This document shows positions 48,645 through 59,538 of a DNA stretch of 64,000 bases, piece after piece. This DNA comes from Chrysomallon squamiferum. Taxonomy: Eukaryota; Mollusca; Gastropoda; Neomphalida; Peltospiridae. How positions within the stretch are numbered: position 1 is the first letter of the stretch; every line of letters begins with the position of its first letter. A program made the translations under genes and the position numbers. The notes below the pieces were generated by a model. The model ran no database searches, was not told where the DNA came from, and worked only from the letters and a program-made list of their open reading frames with translations. The stretch covers positions 38,320,251 through 38,384,250 of the forward strand of contig CM022670.1 of NCBI GenBank assembly GCA_012295275.1, given 5' to 3'.

Positions 48645-51600
48645 AATAAATTAAGTTCGGATTAGATCAGTCTAGACTTGTTAAAAATGAATGTATACTG
48701 AATATATGAAGTTTTAAATGGCTCTGATCATAAACCAGACTTATTCAAAATGTATAAATGAGAACTTATAAACCATTTATATTAATTCTAAATATTGTAG
48801 TGACAGACATCGCTAATAGCTGTAACTGAATTAATTGTAATTTCATATTCATATAGAAAACAATCTGTTAGACTGTTCTAAGATTTAAAATTTAAAAAGA
48901 ACAACAAAAATTATTAATTATTAAAGAAGGCACAGAGAAAGAACAGCATATCAAAATTATATTACAACTGCATGTATAATCTACCAAATTACTTTCATTA
49001 CATGGGAGATAAGATTTATTGAAAATAACTTTATTTGTATTTAAAATAACAGCCACAATGTGTACAGATAAGTAATAATGACTGTTAAGGATAGTTTGCA
49101 TTAATTCAGTAGAATATTCCGTAATATTCAAGATTATTTCCAGTACCAATGATATTAAACAAAGTCAAAACCTTTTCTATTAGGAGATCCATGAATGTTT
49201 TCTTAATAATTTAAATCGTATTGTTTTTGTTTTTTCAATCTAAAGTAAATAAAAACTTTTTTATTTTTTCAAGCAGTGGTACTATAATCAGAAATGAAAT
49301 CATTATCTTCTTAATATTTTGAATATTTAATATAAAGTCTGAGTTTGTCATTTTGATAATGAACAGATATGACATATTTGTTTTCTGCAAAACTTTTTCT
49401 TTAGTCTCCACAAAATAGAAAATAATGGGAAAACAATTACTGTATTATAGATTTTGACATTTTGTAGGTAATTGAAAATAGGAAACAGAGATATAATATT
49501 TGAATTTCAGTGTGCTTCTTAATTCATATCAATCAGTAATTTGTTTCTGATCAGAAATGTAAGGTGTGCATAAGCATTGGCATATCAGTGATTCATTTTT
49601 GTATGTTGTAATTCAGAATTATCTTTTCATCATTTTAGTATACATACTTTGAAAATAGGAATTGGCTAAGAAACTAGGGTTGACTGCCCTCATGGAACAA
49701 AATAATACACCATAAAAATTTAGTTTTTGCATTTTTAAATTATAAAAATGGCATTACAAATTTGGTACTGAAGGCACATACCTAAACCCAGATTTACCAC
49801 TAACTTGAAATGAAATTATTTAATGAAAATAAATTATTCTTACTACATTTTATGTATGTGTGTGTATGAGAATGTATGCATACTTTTTTGTGAGATTTTA
49901 AAGTAATGACTGATGTTTTGTTTAATTGGCAGAATTAAGGCAACGTCAACTTAAATATGGTATTAAAAATGGCTTACGGTTAGAAAATGAAGAGATGATG
50001 GTAGAGGCTATAGAAAGATACAAACAGTTCAATCCACCAGAAGATGATCCAGTTCTAAAAGAGGCACTAGAAGACTTAAACAATTTCAGACTGAAAAAGT
50101 TACGTAAACAAATAGAGGCTGATATTAACAAGGCAGTTCAGTTGGAAGATGCAAACCTATTAGAACAACTCATACAAAAATATCTTGAAACCAACCCGCC
50201 AGCAGATGATCCTGTTCCTAAAAAAGCACAAGAAGAGCTTGAAAGGATTAAAATGAAACAGCTACGCTCAAAAATAAAAGAAGAAATAGATGATGCACTT
50301 AAAAAGGGAGATGAACATTTACTACAAGATGCTATAAACAAATATCGTAATACAAATCCACCAAATGATGATGATGTTGTAAAGAAAGCAGAAGATGGCT
50401 TGAAAAAGCTTAAACATAATAATCTTTACATCACATTAAAAAATGATCTAGAAGATGCTCTGACTAAAAAAGATATACCATTTCTTGAAGATACCATAAA
50501 AAAATACTGTTCATCAAATCTAGATCAGGAAGATCCCATTCTGAAAAAAGCAATAGAAGAATTGGAAAATCTTAAGAAGGAACGAGAGCGAGAACAAATA
50601 AAAATTGATATTGACAATGCAGTAAAGAAGGGTGATATGAAGCAACTAGAAGAGGCTATCAAAAAGTATCTTCAAACAAATCCACCGAAAAATGATCCTG
50701 TTCTGAAGAAAGCTATGGAAGATTTGGAAAGACTCAAACATGAACACCAACTTGAATTGGCAAAGGATCAGATTGAAAAAGCACTGAAAATGAATGATGA
50801 AAAGTTACTTGAAGAGGCTATTGCAAAATATGAAGAAATAGGAGACAAACGTGATCCATTTCTTATGAAAGCAATAGATGAGTTAAAGAAACTAAAACAC
50901 AAAAATGAATGTGCAAAAATTCAGGGAGAGATTGAATATGCAGTGAAAATGGAAGATGAACAGCTACTAGAAGATGCTATCAAAAGATATCAAGAATTAA
51001 ATCCAGATAAAAAGGATCCCATTTTAAATAAAGCCATAGAGGAGTTAAAAAGGATTAAACAGAAACAAGTTAGCAGCAAATTAAAACATGATATTGAAGA
51101 TGCATTGCAAAAGGGTGATGATAATCTTCTGGAAGAGGCAATCAAAAGATATGCTTCCGCAGTAGGAAAAGATGATCCATTTTTGATCAAAGCACAAGAT
51201 GAGTTGAAAAAACTTAGAAATAAAAAAGCTCAGGAAAAAGCAAAGGAAGAACTTGAAGAAGCTTTGAAAACACAGGATATACCTGCGATTGAAAAAGCTA
51301 TTAAGAGATATCACGATTCTTGTCTCAACAAAGATGATCCAGTTTTAGTGAATGCTATGAAAGAATTAGAAGATCTTAAATTAAAAGAGCGTCGTAAACA
51401 TTTGGCAGATGCAATTAAAAATGCATTGAAATCAGGTGATGAGGATCAAATTGAGGAAGCTATTAAAAAATACCAGCAAACAAAACCCCCAGAAGATGAC
51501 CCAGTATTAGTCAAAGCACAAGAAGAGTTAAAAACACTTAAACTGAAAAATGCTCGTGATAAAATTGAAGATGAAATTAATAAAGCAATTAGTAATGGGG

Positions 51601-54600
51601 ATGTATATAAGCTTCAGAAAGCTATTAAATGTTACAAACAAACAAGTCCAGATGAAGATGATCCTGTACTGGAGAAAGCAGAAAAAGCACTAGCAAACCT
51701 AAATAAAATGAAGGCTCGTCACGAAATAGAAGAAGAAATTAAAGCTGCAGTAAAAGCAGGTAGTAAAGAGACACTGAAAAAAGCCATACAGAAATATAAA
51801 GACACTAATCCAGATGAAGATGATCCAGTTCTTGTGGCTGCAATTAAAAGCTTGAAAGAACTAGAGATGAAACAGTTACGAGAAAAATTAAAGGAAGATA
51901 TGGAACAGGCTGTAGTTCAAGATGATGAGGAATTAATGGAAAAGATCATTAAAGAATACCGTGAAACAAGACCACGAAAAGATGACCCTGTTCTGAAAGA
52001 AGCTTTAGAAGACTTGAAGGAAATGAAAACGAGACATCAACGTGAAAAAATAGAAAAGGACATGAGGAATGCTGTGAATGCCGAAGATGATAAGCTGCTG
52101 GAGAAAGCAATCAAAGAATACATGGATACATACCCCAAAGATGATGATCCAGTTTTGAAGAAAGCACAAGAAGACTTGAAACGTATTAAAAAAAATAGTT
52201 ATCGTAACAAATTAATAGCTGAAATTGATAGTGCTGCAAGTGCAGGTGATGAGAAGCTTTTAGAAGAAGCAATTAGAAAGTACTTGGATACAAAACCAGA
52301 AAAGGATGACCCAGTTCTGTTGAAAGCACAGGAAGACTTGAAGCAGCTTAAGTTAAAAAGCCTTCGTAGCAGTTTAGAAGAACAAATTCAAAATGCATTG
52401 CATCAAGGGGATGAAGAATTACTTGATCAAGCCATCAAAAAATACCTGGAAACAAAGCCCAGCAAGGATGACCCAGTACTGGTAAAGGCATTAGAAGCAC
52501 AAAAACAACTTAAACAGAAAAAACATCGCAAACAATTAGAGGACGAAATTAAAAAGGCAATACATGCAGGCGATCTACATAAATTAGAAGCTGCGATTAA
52601 AAAGTTTAGTGAAGTAGCTGACAACGATGATCCACTTCTACAGAAAGCACAGTCTGAGTTGATCAACCTCAGAGGTAAAGCAGTGCGAAATAAATTAAAA
52701 GAAGAAATTGAAAATGCAATAAATAAGGGTGATGAGAATCTACTAGAAGAGCTGATCCAAAAGTACCTAGAGACAAATCCAGATAAAAATGATCCAGTAC
52801 TGAAGAATGCACAAGATGTCTTGAAGAGACTTAAAACAGGTCACATACGTGCTAAAATAGAGGAAGAGATTAGAGCTGCAGTGAGAACAGGTGATGAACA
52901 AAGACTGGAAGAGGCCATTAAACAATTCCAGGAAACTAACCCAAAACACGATGATCCAGTTCTAGTCAAAGCACTAGAAGACTTGAACAAAATTAAACTG
53001 AAAAATCAACGTAATAAAATACAGGAAGAAATTGAAAATGCTGTGAGCAATGAGGATCTACAACTGCTTGAAGAAGCCATAAAGAAATACCGTGAAACAA
53101 AACCAGCAGCAGATGATCCTGTGCTGAAGAAGGCACTGGAAGATTTGAATAACATAAAACTAAAACAGGAACGCAATAAAATAAAAGAGCAGATAGATAA
53201 AGCTCTGCAGGATCAGGATCCAGTTGCACTAGAAAAGGCTATAAAGAAATATCAAGACACAGATCCAAGGGATAATGATCCAGTTCTGAAGAAGGCAATC
53301 GATGACTTGAAAGAGCTGAAAAAAAAAATAATACGTTACAAAGCACTGAAAGAAATGGAAGAAGCTCTGGAATATGGTGATGAACAGGCTCTAGAAGAGG
53401 CCATCAAAAAATACCGGGATACAAAACCACCATCAGATGATCCAGTTCTGCTCAAGGCCCTGGAAGATCTAAAGGATCTAAAATTAAAAAATCTTCGTGC
53501 CAAATTTGCATCTGAAATTGATACGGCAGTAAATAATGATGATGAACAGATGTTAGAAAAGGCTTTAAAAAAATACCTAGAAACAAAGCCAAAGAAAGAT
53601 GACCCAGTTGTGATAAAAGCACAGCAATCATTAAATTATATGAAGCAGAAACATCATTTAAAAAAAATAGAAGAAGAAATTAATGAAGCTATTCATGCAG
53701 GTGATGAACAAAAGCTGGAAAATGCAATAAAAAAATATTCTGAAATTTGTCAGAATGAAAATGACCCAGTCTTGGTGAAGGCTAAAGAGGAATTGAACGA
53801 CCTGAAAGTAAAAAAATTACGTAATAGGATAAAGGGCGAAATTGAACAGGCAGTCAGGAAGGAAGATGAACAACAACTTGATGAGGCCATCCAAAAATAC
53901 ATGGATACAAACCCAGACAAAAATGATCCAGTTTTGAAAAAAGCCCAGGAAGACTTAAAGAAACTGAAGTTTAAAAATCTCCGAAATACTTTAGAAAATG
54001 ATATTAAAAATGCTTTAAGATCAGGTGATGAGCAGAAAATGGAAGAGGCTATCCAAAAGTATCAGGAATCAAACCCTGCGAAAGATGATCCAGTTCTGAT
54101 CAAAGCACTAGAAGACTTGAAAGAACTTAAATTGAAACATTTGTGCAAAAAGTTAAAAGAAGACATTGATAAGGCTATTGCAAATGATGATCTAAAGCTG
54201 TTGGAAGAGGCCATCGAGAAATACCCAGACAAAAATGACCCAGTTTTTAAAAAAGCATTAGAAGAATTGGAAAAACTTAAATTAAAACAGCAGCGACAAC
54301 AATTAGAGAATGAATTTCATGATGCTATGAATGCGGAAGATGAAAATCTTGCAGAAAAAGCATTAGAGAAGTACATGGAAACTAAGCCCAAAAAGGATGA
54401 TCCTTTTCTCAGGAAAGCACAAGACGACTTGAAAAAGCTGAAAACAAAACATCAGCGTAATCAACTAGAACAGGAAATCGAACAGGCTATAGAGAAGGGG
54501 GATGAACACATGTTAGAAAAGGCATTAAAAAAATACCAGGAAACAAGGCCAAAGAAAGATGATCCTGTTTTGATGAAAGCACAAGAAGCATTAGATAAGC

Positions 54601-56597
54601 TTAAATTACAAAATCATTTAAAGAAATTAGAAGATGATATGAAAAATGCATTAAATGAAGGTGATGAACAGAAATTGGAAGCAGCAATAAAGAAGTATCA
54701 GGAAATATGCCCAGACAAAAATGACCCTGTTTTAATCAAAGCTTTACAAGACTTGAAGGATCTAAAAACAAAAAATAAACGTAATAAAATTGAGGAGGAT
54801 ATTAATAAAGCAATTAAAGATGGTGATGAACATATGCTTGAGAGAGCCTTAAATAAATATAAAGAAACCAATCCAGACAAAAATGATCCAGTTCTGATTA
54901 AGGCAGAAAGAGAATTGGCAAAACTTAAGCTTTCTAATATACTAGAGCACGCATTAAGGAATGGAGATGAAAAGAAGTTGGAAGAAGCCATCCAAAAATA
55001 CAAGGATACAAATCCTGACAAAAATGATCCTCTTTTAAAGAAGGCAGAAGAAGACCTGAAAAATCTTAAACTGGCTAAACAAAGACACTTAATAGAAGAA
55101 GAAATTCGAAATTCTGCTGGAGATGAAAAGAAGCTAGAAGAAGCACTCAATAAGTACAAGGCAACAAATCCAGATCCAAATGATCCTGTGTTGCTGAAAG
55201 CACAAAAGCAATTAGATGAACTTAAACTGAAAAATAAGAGAGATGCAATACACAAGGAAATAACAGATGCAGTCAAAAATGGAGATGACAAGAAATTAGA
55301 AGAAGCTGTTAAAAAATACCAAGACACAAATCCCGACGTGAATGATCCAGTCTTGAGAAAGGCTTTAGAAGATTTGGAGAGAATCAAAACTGAAAATCGC
55401 CGAAAGAAAATAGCAGATGATATGAAAAAAGCAATAGAGGCAGGAGATGAGAAAGCACTAGAACAAGCCATTGCAGAATACAGAGAAACCAATCCTGATA
55501 GCGATGATCATGTTCTGGTGCAAGCATTAAAAGATTTAGAAAAAGTTAAACTAGATAATCACCGTAAAAACATACAGCAAGAATATCAAAATGCAATGAA
55601 TTCTCATGATGTTGACAAAGCAGAAGAGGCCTTGAAACAGTACCTAGAAACCAACCCAGACAGGAATGATCCATTTGTGAGAAAAGCTGAGGAAGACCTT
55701 AAGGCCTTAAAAGAACAAATAGAATTAGAAAATCATCGTAAAGATCTGCAGAAACAGTTAGATGAGGCATTTGCAGAAGGAGATGAGAAGAAGGTAGAAG
55801 AGCTCATCAGGCAATATCAGGAAACAAATCCAGGGCCTGAGGATACAGTTGTGAAAGATTCAAAAGAGAAACTGGAAAAGCTGAAGGAGGAAAATGGTAA
55901 GATTAAATTATATAGAACTGCATTCACACTAGTAAACATTAACTAACACTGTTAATAACTGAAATAAATACTAATAACAAGAAATATAAAATAATAATAA
56001 TAATTTAAAAAAAATTAAAAAGTAATAATAATAATAATAATAAAGCAAAACTAAAAAAACCCACCAAAACCACCCCAAAAAACATAAAAAATCTATAAAA
56101 TAAAAATATAAAATTGCACCACAAATTTGAAATGGATTACCACAGTGGTTTATGTAAAAACATTATGAATACCTTTTTGAATTGGACTCACATTTATATA
56201 ATGGGAAAACCATTTGACTGAAATTATTTCATGCTGTTTTTAGAGATGTAAAAAGTATGTAATGGAATAATAGTTCTTGCATTCCATCTAACACAGAATA
56301 ACTAGCATGGGTTGGGACTAGTAAACTTTACTCAGACCTAGTGTAGTGTGTTGATATATATTGTTTATAGTTGTAAGCATTAGATATCTAAATATAAGAA
56401 TTACTCAGTAGTCTTTGTATATTCCAAGAAACTGAGAGAATATGAAGCAACATGTAATAGTTACCAAATTATTTATTAATAATGTTATTATTATTATTAT
56501 TACTACTTTAATATTATTATCAATATCATTATTATTATTAATATTATTACTATTACTATTATTGTTATTATTATTACTATTATTATTATTGTTATTA

Positions 56598-56629
<32 letters not shown>

Positions 56630-59538
56630 GAAGTTAATACTGTATCTTCTTACATGGCAGAGAAACTGCGAGTGAAGTTAAATGAAGAGATTAAGAATGC
56701 TCTTGCAAATGGTGATGACAAACGCCTGGCTGAACTCACGGCAAAATTCAGAAAGTTAAACCTAAACGATGAGAATCGTGAAGTTTTGAGAAAAGCTCAG
56801 GAACGTGTTGACTATCTTCAGACAAAAGAAGGTGAGCATGTTGAGGCGAGCGGTAAGCTGGTCTTGAGAAAGAAAATTACTGAGACTAATCCTGTGAATA
56901 AATGAACATTTTAACATGTACTCTAATCTTAATATCTATTAATGAACTTTTTGTTATTGATTATGTAGCAATGGACCGACCTGTTGCATGCACCTTCTCA
57001 TAAACATATACACTGGTGTGTGTGTTTTTATTATAAAGCTGGTTGTGTGTCTTTGACAAATGGTGTGAGAAATAAACTGAATATGACTCATCCTGTGATC
57101 TGTCTCTTCTCTCAGCAGAGAAAAAGCAGGTTGAAAAGAATCAATCCAGTGATTTCAGTGTGGACTGTGTGGAGTATAGATCCATCTCCTTGCTGAATAT
57201 ACAGTCTGGATAACAACAGTTCTAACCAATAAATAGCATATATTTGTAGTGTGTGTGTATGTGCAGCTACAATGCATTTACATGACATTTACTATCACAC
57301 TACAGCTATTAGATTGTTAATAACAATTACTGTTTTTGTTTTTATTGATGTTATTATTTTTAAAGTGGTAAGTCATAGGATTTTTGGTGAATATCCCAAA
57401 TCATCTTTGTTTGTAAGTCGAAACGAAAAGTTCATTGTACACCACAAGTGTATGAATTTGAATTTTTCTTTTCTTTTTCATTTTCAATTTTTATGATTTT
57501 TTTTTTATTTATTTATTAATTTAATTTGTTGTTTTTATTTCTTTTAAACATTTCCACTCTCGTCTAACAGATCTAGTTAAAGCATGTGAGACCCGTGACC
57601 TGAAGACATTAAGAGATGCCATGAAAAAGGCAGAGAATATGGGAGACAAAGGCATTATAGCCAAGTATCGGGAAGCAGCCCGCGTAGAAATGAAGCGCAT
57701 GGAAGAGTCGGAAAAACTTCTGAAAAACATCATGTCAGTGGAGCACACAAAAGTCTCTGAGATGAAGAGCTATCCGAAACCAAACTTACGAGTACAGGTT
57801 ACCATGGCAGCAACGCTGGTTCTTCTGGGCACCCCTCAGCATGAAGTCAACGTTAGTAATGATTGATTTACTGTTTCATTAAGAAGTCAAATTCTCTCTT
57901 GATGATTACATGTTTGTGTATCATCTATAAAACAAATATGTACGTGCACACGCCTGTTCACCTTTTGAACCCACAAACCACACTGTAGATAAGCTGTTCT
58001 GCATATTAACATGGCCGTTATATTTGTGCAGTAAGAGTTTTTGAGAAATATCTTTTACAGAATGTTTATTATGTTGGTTTTTTTTTTTTTTTTTTTTTTA
58101 TATTTAATGTGTATGAAGGAATGGATGTTTGTGGCATTCATGCAAAGGAAGTTTTGTGTGAAATTTTTATGCATGGTTATATAAATAAGCAGAATATTTG
58201 TATTGTTATGTGACTGACTACATCTTGATATTGATGTGGTAATATATTTGAAGGAGTGGGTATATATGAAATGTCATCCAATAAGGGACTATTGATTACA
58301 AGTGGATATTAACTGGTTGCTTTTCTTACAGAACTGGCATCATTTGTAGGAACTGATTTAATGCTGTGGATATTAAATATAAATGCTTATGTTTCTTACA
58401 GAACTGGCATCATTTGTAGGAACTGATTTAATGCTGTGGATATTAAATATAAATGCTTATGTTTCTTACAGAACTGGCATCATTTGTAGGAACTGATTTA
58501 ATGCTGTGGATATTAAATATAAATGTTTCTTACAGAACTGGCATAATACAGTTACGCTGGTGTGGAAGATTGGAAAGGATGGGCTCCTTAAAAAAATGAT
58601 GACTTTTAATCCAGCTGATATGCCTTTATCACTTGCCAAAACAGCCAGGAGCATCCTTGGAGGTCTCACACTGAAAGAAATCAGAAGTGCCAGTTCTAGT
58701 GCAGCTTCTTTTTTTGAATGGGTAAGTCATAAATCAAGATCATATGACTTGCACGCTCTCTCTCTCTCTCTCTAAGGATATTTCAAAACAAACGTGACTC
58801 ATATCACTGGTGCCGTTTGACTTTCAAACTAATTCTCTTGTCAAAAGAGGTGTGTTTAAACCATCATTCATTTCTTTACAGACAGATCATATGATAAAAG
58901 AAATACAGGATGTCAAAGGAGAAGGTGACACTGACTTGAACAAATTAAGAGGTAAGTACTGTTGTTCCAACTCTTATCAAGTAATATTTAGCAGTAGCAG
59001 GATTTCAGAAAAAAATATCATACATGGACCCACCATGGAGGATGGGGATCAGGATATGCAACTCTATTTTATGCTAACCAGTGTTTTAGTTTGTAATTCA
59101 GTATTTTTCATTATGATGGTGTGAGAAATCCTTACACTTCTGTCATTTTCTGTCAAGATAATTATAATTATTATCTAACTTTATTTTCTCATGACTAGAA
59201 ATTCATATATTTACTTACAGTATTATTTTACCTAATCAAATCTGGGTCATTTCTGTTATGGATGCTGTAAACCATATAAGAAACTATCTCTTCAGCTCAT
59301 GCTTTTTTTTTTTTTTTTTCCTTAATTTTTAAACTAATAACCGAATAGAATAATTAAAAATAATATTATTTATAGACTTACAAGTAAGTAACTTTTATTT
59401 CAACCGATTTGTTTTTCAGTTATTATTGATAAATTTAAATCACTTTTAAAATGCAAGAATTTAATTTTTATTTATTTTTGTTTTTTAAATGTTTTAATGA
59501 CAGTTTTGAATGAGGTGAAATCATCAGAAAATCTATAA
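36058..59538 (+). CDS. Giant KY/hillarin-type protein with 54-residue helical repeats and dynein-stalk-like C terminus
   Basis: Exons: 36058-36099, 36662-36700, 36996-37070, 38837-38875, 39187-39261, 41040-41078, 41403-41476, 42118-42153, 42521-42568, 42987-43049, 43559-43618, 44062-44118, 44489-44599, 45033-45258, 45630-47101, 49933-55896, 56661-56831, 57571-57851, 58536-58721, 58882-58951, 59504-59538. With one base added in each of the exons at 41403 and 45033, all phases join and give about 3,054 residues. Order: MGIIVST start (possible myristoylation, Gly2 and Ser6); Ser/Lys-rich linker to about 253; transglutaminase-like KY domain plus beta-rich modules to about 819; about 37 helical repeats (820-2807) and one more (2808-2864); a dynein microtubule-binding-stalk-like domain (about 2865-3054). 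KY and hillarin proteins organise muscle and neuronal cytoskeleton. Alternative last exons may exist at 47661 and 57119. The function as a cytoskeletal linker is inference. Confidence 0.8.
36115..42060 (+). repeat. Three tandem copies of a 2.2-kb exon-pair cassette
   Basis: Unit 1 is about 36115-38235, unit 2 about 38236-40420 and unit 3 about 40421-42060. Each carries, in the same order, a C-rich/A-rich start (cccccaaaa), an AT-rich stretch, exon A, exon B, an AGT/AGC-type microsatellite and a conserved intron block (for example ttgatgctgcagtatttt-like sequence before exon B). Unit 3 has lost about 530 bp between the counterparts of 37430 and 37962. Intron sequence is still highly similar between units, so the duplications look fairly recent. 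Confidence 0.85.
37086..44375 (+). repeat. AGT/GGT-type microsatellites downstream of successive small exons
   Basis: Trinucleotide tracts of (AGT)n, (AGC)n and (GGT)n type lie at about 37086-37245, 39291-39440, 41506-41584, 42181-42365, 42586-42765, 43070-43125 and 44228-44375. The first six begin about 15-50 bp after a 5' splice site; the last starts about 110 bp after its donor. The translated minus-strand Tyr/Thr-rich open frames here are artefacts of these tracts. Confidence 0.8.
44489..47101 (+). CDS. Giant gene, KY/hillarin transglutaminase-like domain (catalytically degenerate)
   Basis: Exons 44489-44599, 45033-45258 and 45630-47101. The core reads LLSGTFYKLVSYLAKASYSD, DLEKVRAIFLWQTSIDIEGL, GSHARLFYAMCRMAQIPCKI, SKWNAVCIDDNWFLIDVLWA, the KY/hillarin transglutaminase-like fold. 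Active enzymes carry Cys about six residues before the LF and His in HAWNAV. Here these positions hold Thr (QGTGSHARLF) and Ser (GSKWNAV); only the Asp in WFLIDVLW remains, so the domain is probably a scaffold. The rest of exon 45630 encodes beta-rich modules as in hillarin (KGLFKMDICALDTR, VDIVFEASKDTKVLLFANL, GEYSMHIFAKCEDTGQDH). Exon 45033 is in phase only if the A5 run at about 45039-45043 has six A (APKKLLSGTF); as written it leaves the frame. Confidence 0.8.
47661..47719 (+). CDS. Alternative terminal exon giving a KY-only isoform
   Basis: The acceptor cccattacag ends at 47660 and the exon completes the phase-1 codon left by exon 45630-47101. It then reads IWLDSLKDYRPKAFYPEH and a TGA at 47717-47719. 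The isoform would have about 838 residues and end after the beta-rich modules, as ordinary KY/hillarin proteins do. A 3' UTR with AATAAA at 48267-48272 follows. Confidence 0.6.
48267..48272 (+). terminator. Poly(A) signal for the KY-only isoform
   Basis: agaAATAAAatg lies about 550 bp after the alternative stop at 47719 and before a T-rich, GT-containing stretch (aagtggttgtttttac). Confidence 0.4.
48602..48642. repeat. (AC)n microsatellite
   Basis: About 20 AC units between the KY-only terminal exon and the giant repeat exon. Confidence 0.95.
49933..55896 (+). CDS. Giant gene, 5,964-bp exon with about 37 tandem 54-residue helical repeats
   Basis: The exon opens after ttggcag (phase 1) and closes at aaaatg|gtaaga (phase 1). 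It encodes about 1,988 residues made almost only of a 54-residue unit. Consensus by eye in pieces: helix 1 LRxKIeEEIexAvkxGDE, helix 2 xLLEEAIKKYxETnPdk, then dDPVLkKAxEDLkkLKlK. I count about 37 units. A few are shortened in multiples of three bases, in the hinge (unit near 54175, YPDKNDPVF) or helix 1 (near 54930 and 55100). About half of the residues are Lys, Glu, Asp or Arg; there are almost no Cys or Trp. The AxxxGDxxxLEEAI...DPVLxKAxxxL pattern predicts short amphipathic helices stacked in a solenoid or a stiff, partly coiled rod. No enzyme motif is seen. The repeats have diverged at DNA level, so the array is old. Confidence 0.85.
56477..56630. repeat. (TTA)n-type microsatellite
   Basis: Imperfect TTA/TTG trinucleotides just upstream of the exon at 56661; the Leu-rich open frame across it is an artefact. 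Confidence 0.95.
56661..56831 (+). CDS. Giant gene, exon with a further helical repeat
   Basis: After catggcag the exon reads EKLRVKLNEEIKNALANGDD, then KRLAELTAKFRKLNLNDENR and VLRKAQERVDYLQTKE, and ends at gaag|gtgagc. This is a diverged copy of the repeat unit (helix 1, GDD, helix 2, VLRKAQE helix). Phase 1 at both ends lets it splice to either 57119 or 57571. Confidence 0.75.
57119..57213 (+). CDS. Possible alternative terminal exon (repeats without stalk-like domain)
   Basis: A tandem ctcagcag acceptor (NAGNAG type) precedes EKKQVEKNQSSDFSVDC, then VEYRSISLLNIQSG and TAA at 57211-57213. AATAAA follows at 57228-57233. The phase fits exon 56661-56831, but the exon cannot splice on to 57571, so it would be a last exon. 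No homology supports it. Confidence 0.4.
57228..57233 (+). terminator. Poly(A) signal after the alternative terminal exon
   Basis: ccAATAAAtag lies 15 bp after the TAA at 57213 and is followed by tgtagtgtgtgtgtatgtg, a GT-rich element typical of 3' ends. Confidence 0.4.
57571..59538 (+). CDS. Giant gene, C-terminal dynein microtubule-binding-stalk-like domain
   Basis: Exons 57571-57851, 58536-58721, 58882-58951 and 59504-59538 (stop TAA). The sequence runs LLKNIMSVEHTKVSEMKS, PKPNLRVQVTMAATLVLLG, DGLLKKMMTFNPADMPLS, SILGGLTLKEIRSASSSAAS, FFEWTDHMIKEI. The order and spacing of VxEMKSYPKP, VxxxMAAxxxLLG, the NW pair, LLKxMxxFxxxxMP, LTxxEIxxASxAAxxxxxW match the tip of the dynein heavy-chain stalk (end of CC1, microtubule-binding domain, start of CC2). 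In dyneins this tip lies between AAA4 and AAA5; here there is no AAA module and the chain ends about 30 residues after the W, so CC2 is nearly absent. The upstream part (LVKACETRDLKTLRDAMKKA) resembles one more degenerate repeat. The microtubule-binding role is inferred from homology alone. Confidence 0.72.
58322..58535 (+). repeat. 70-bp tandem repeat copying a 3' splice site
   Basis: Copies begin at 58322, 58392 and 58462 (the third is 64 bp), each opening with tttcttacagaactggcat. The same 19 bases at 58526-58544 are the real acceptor and exon start. Each upstream copy is therefore a decoy acceptor; splicing to one would read NWHHL then stop. Copies are essentially identical, so the expansion is recent. 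Confidence 0.9.

Noticed and set aside
54698-55492. A 264-codon Ser/Phe-rich open frame on the minus strand
   Set aside because: It is the antisense of the helical-repeat exon. Lys/Glu/Asp-rich AT-rich sequence gives long Phe/Ser/Leu antisense frames; there is no independent signal.
56442-56675. Poly-Leu open frame on the plus strand
   Set aside because: It is a (TTA)n microsatellite; the real exon begins at 56661 in another context.
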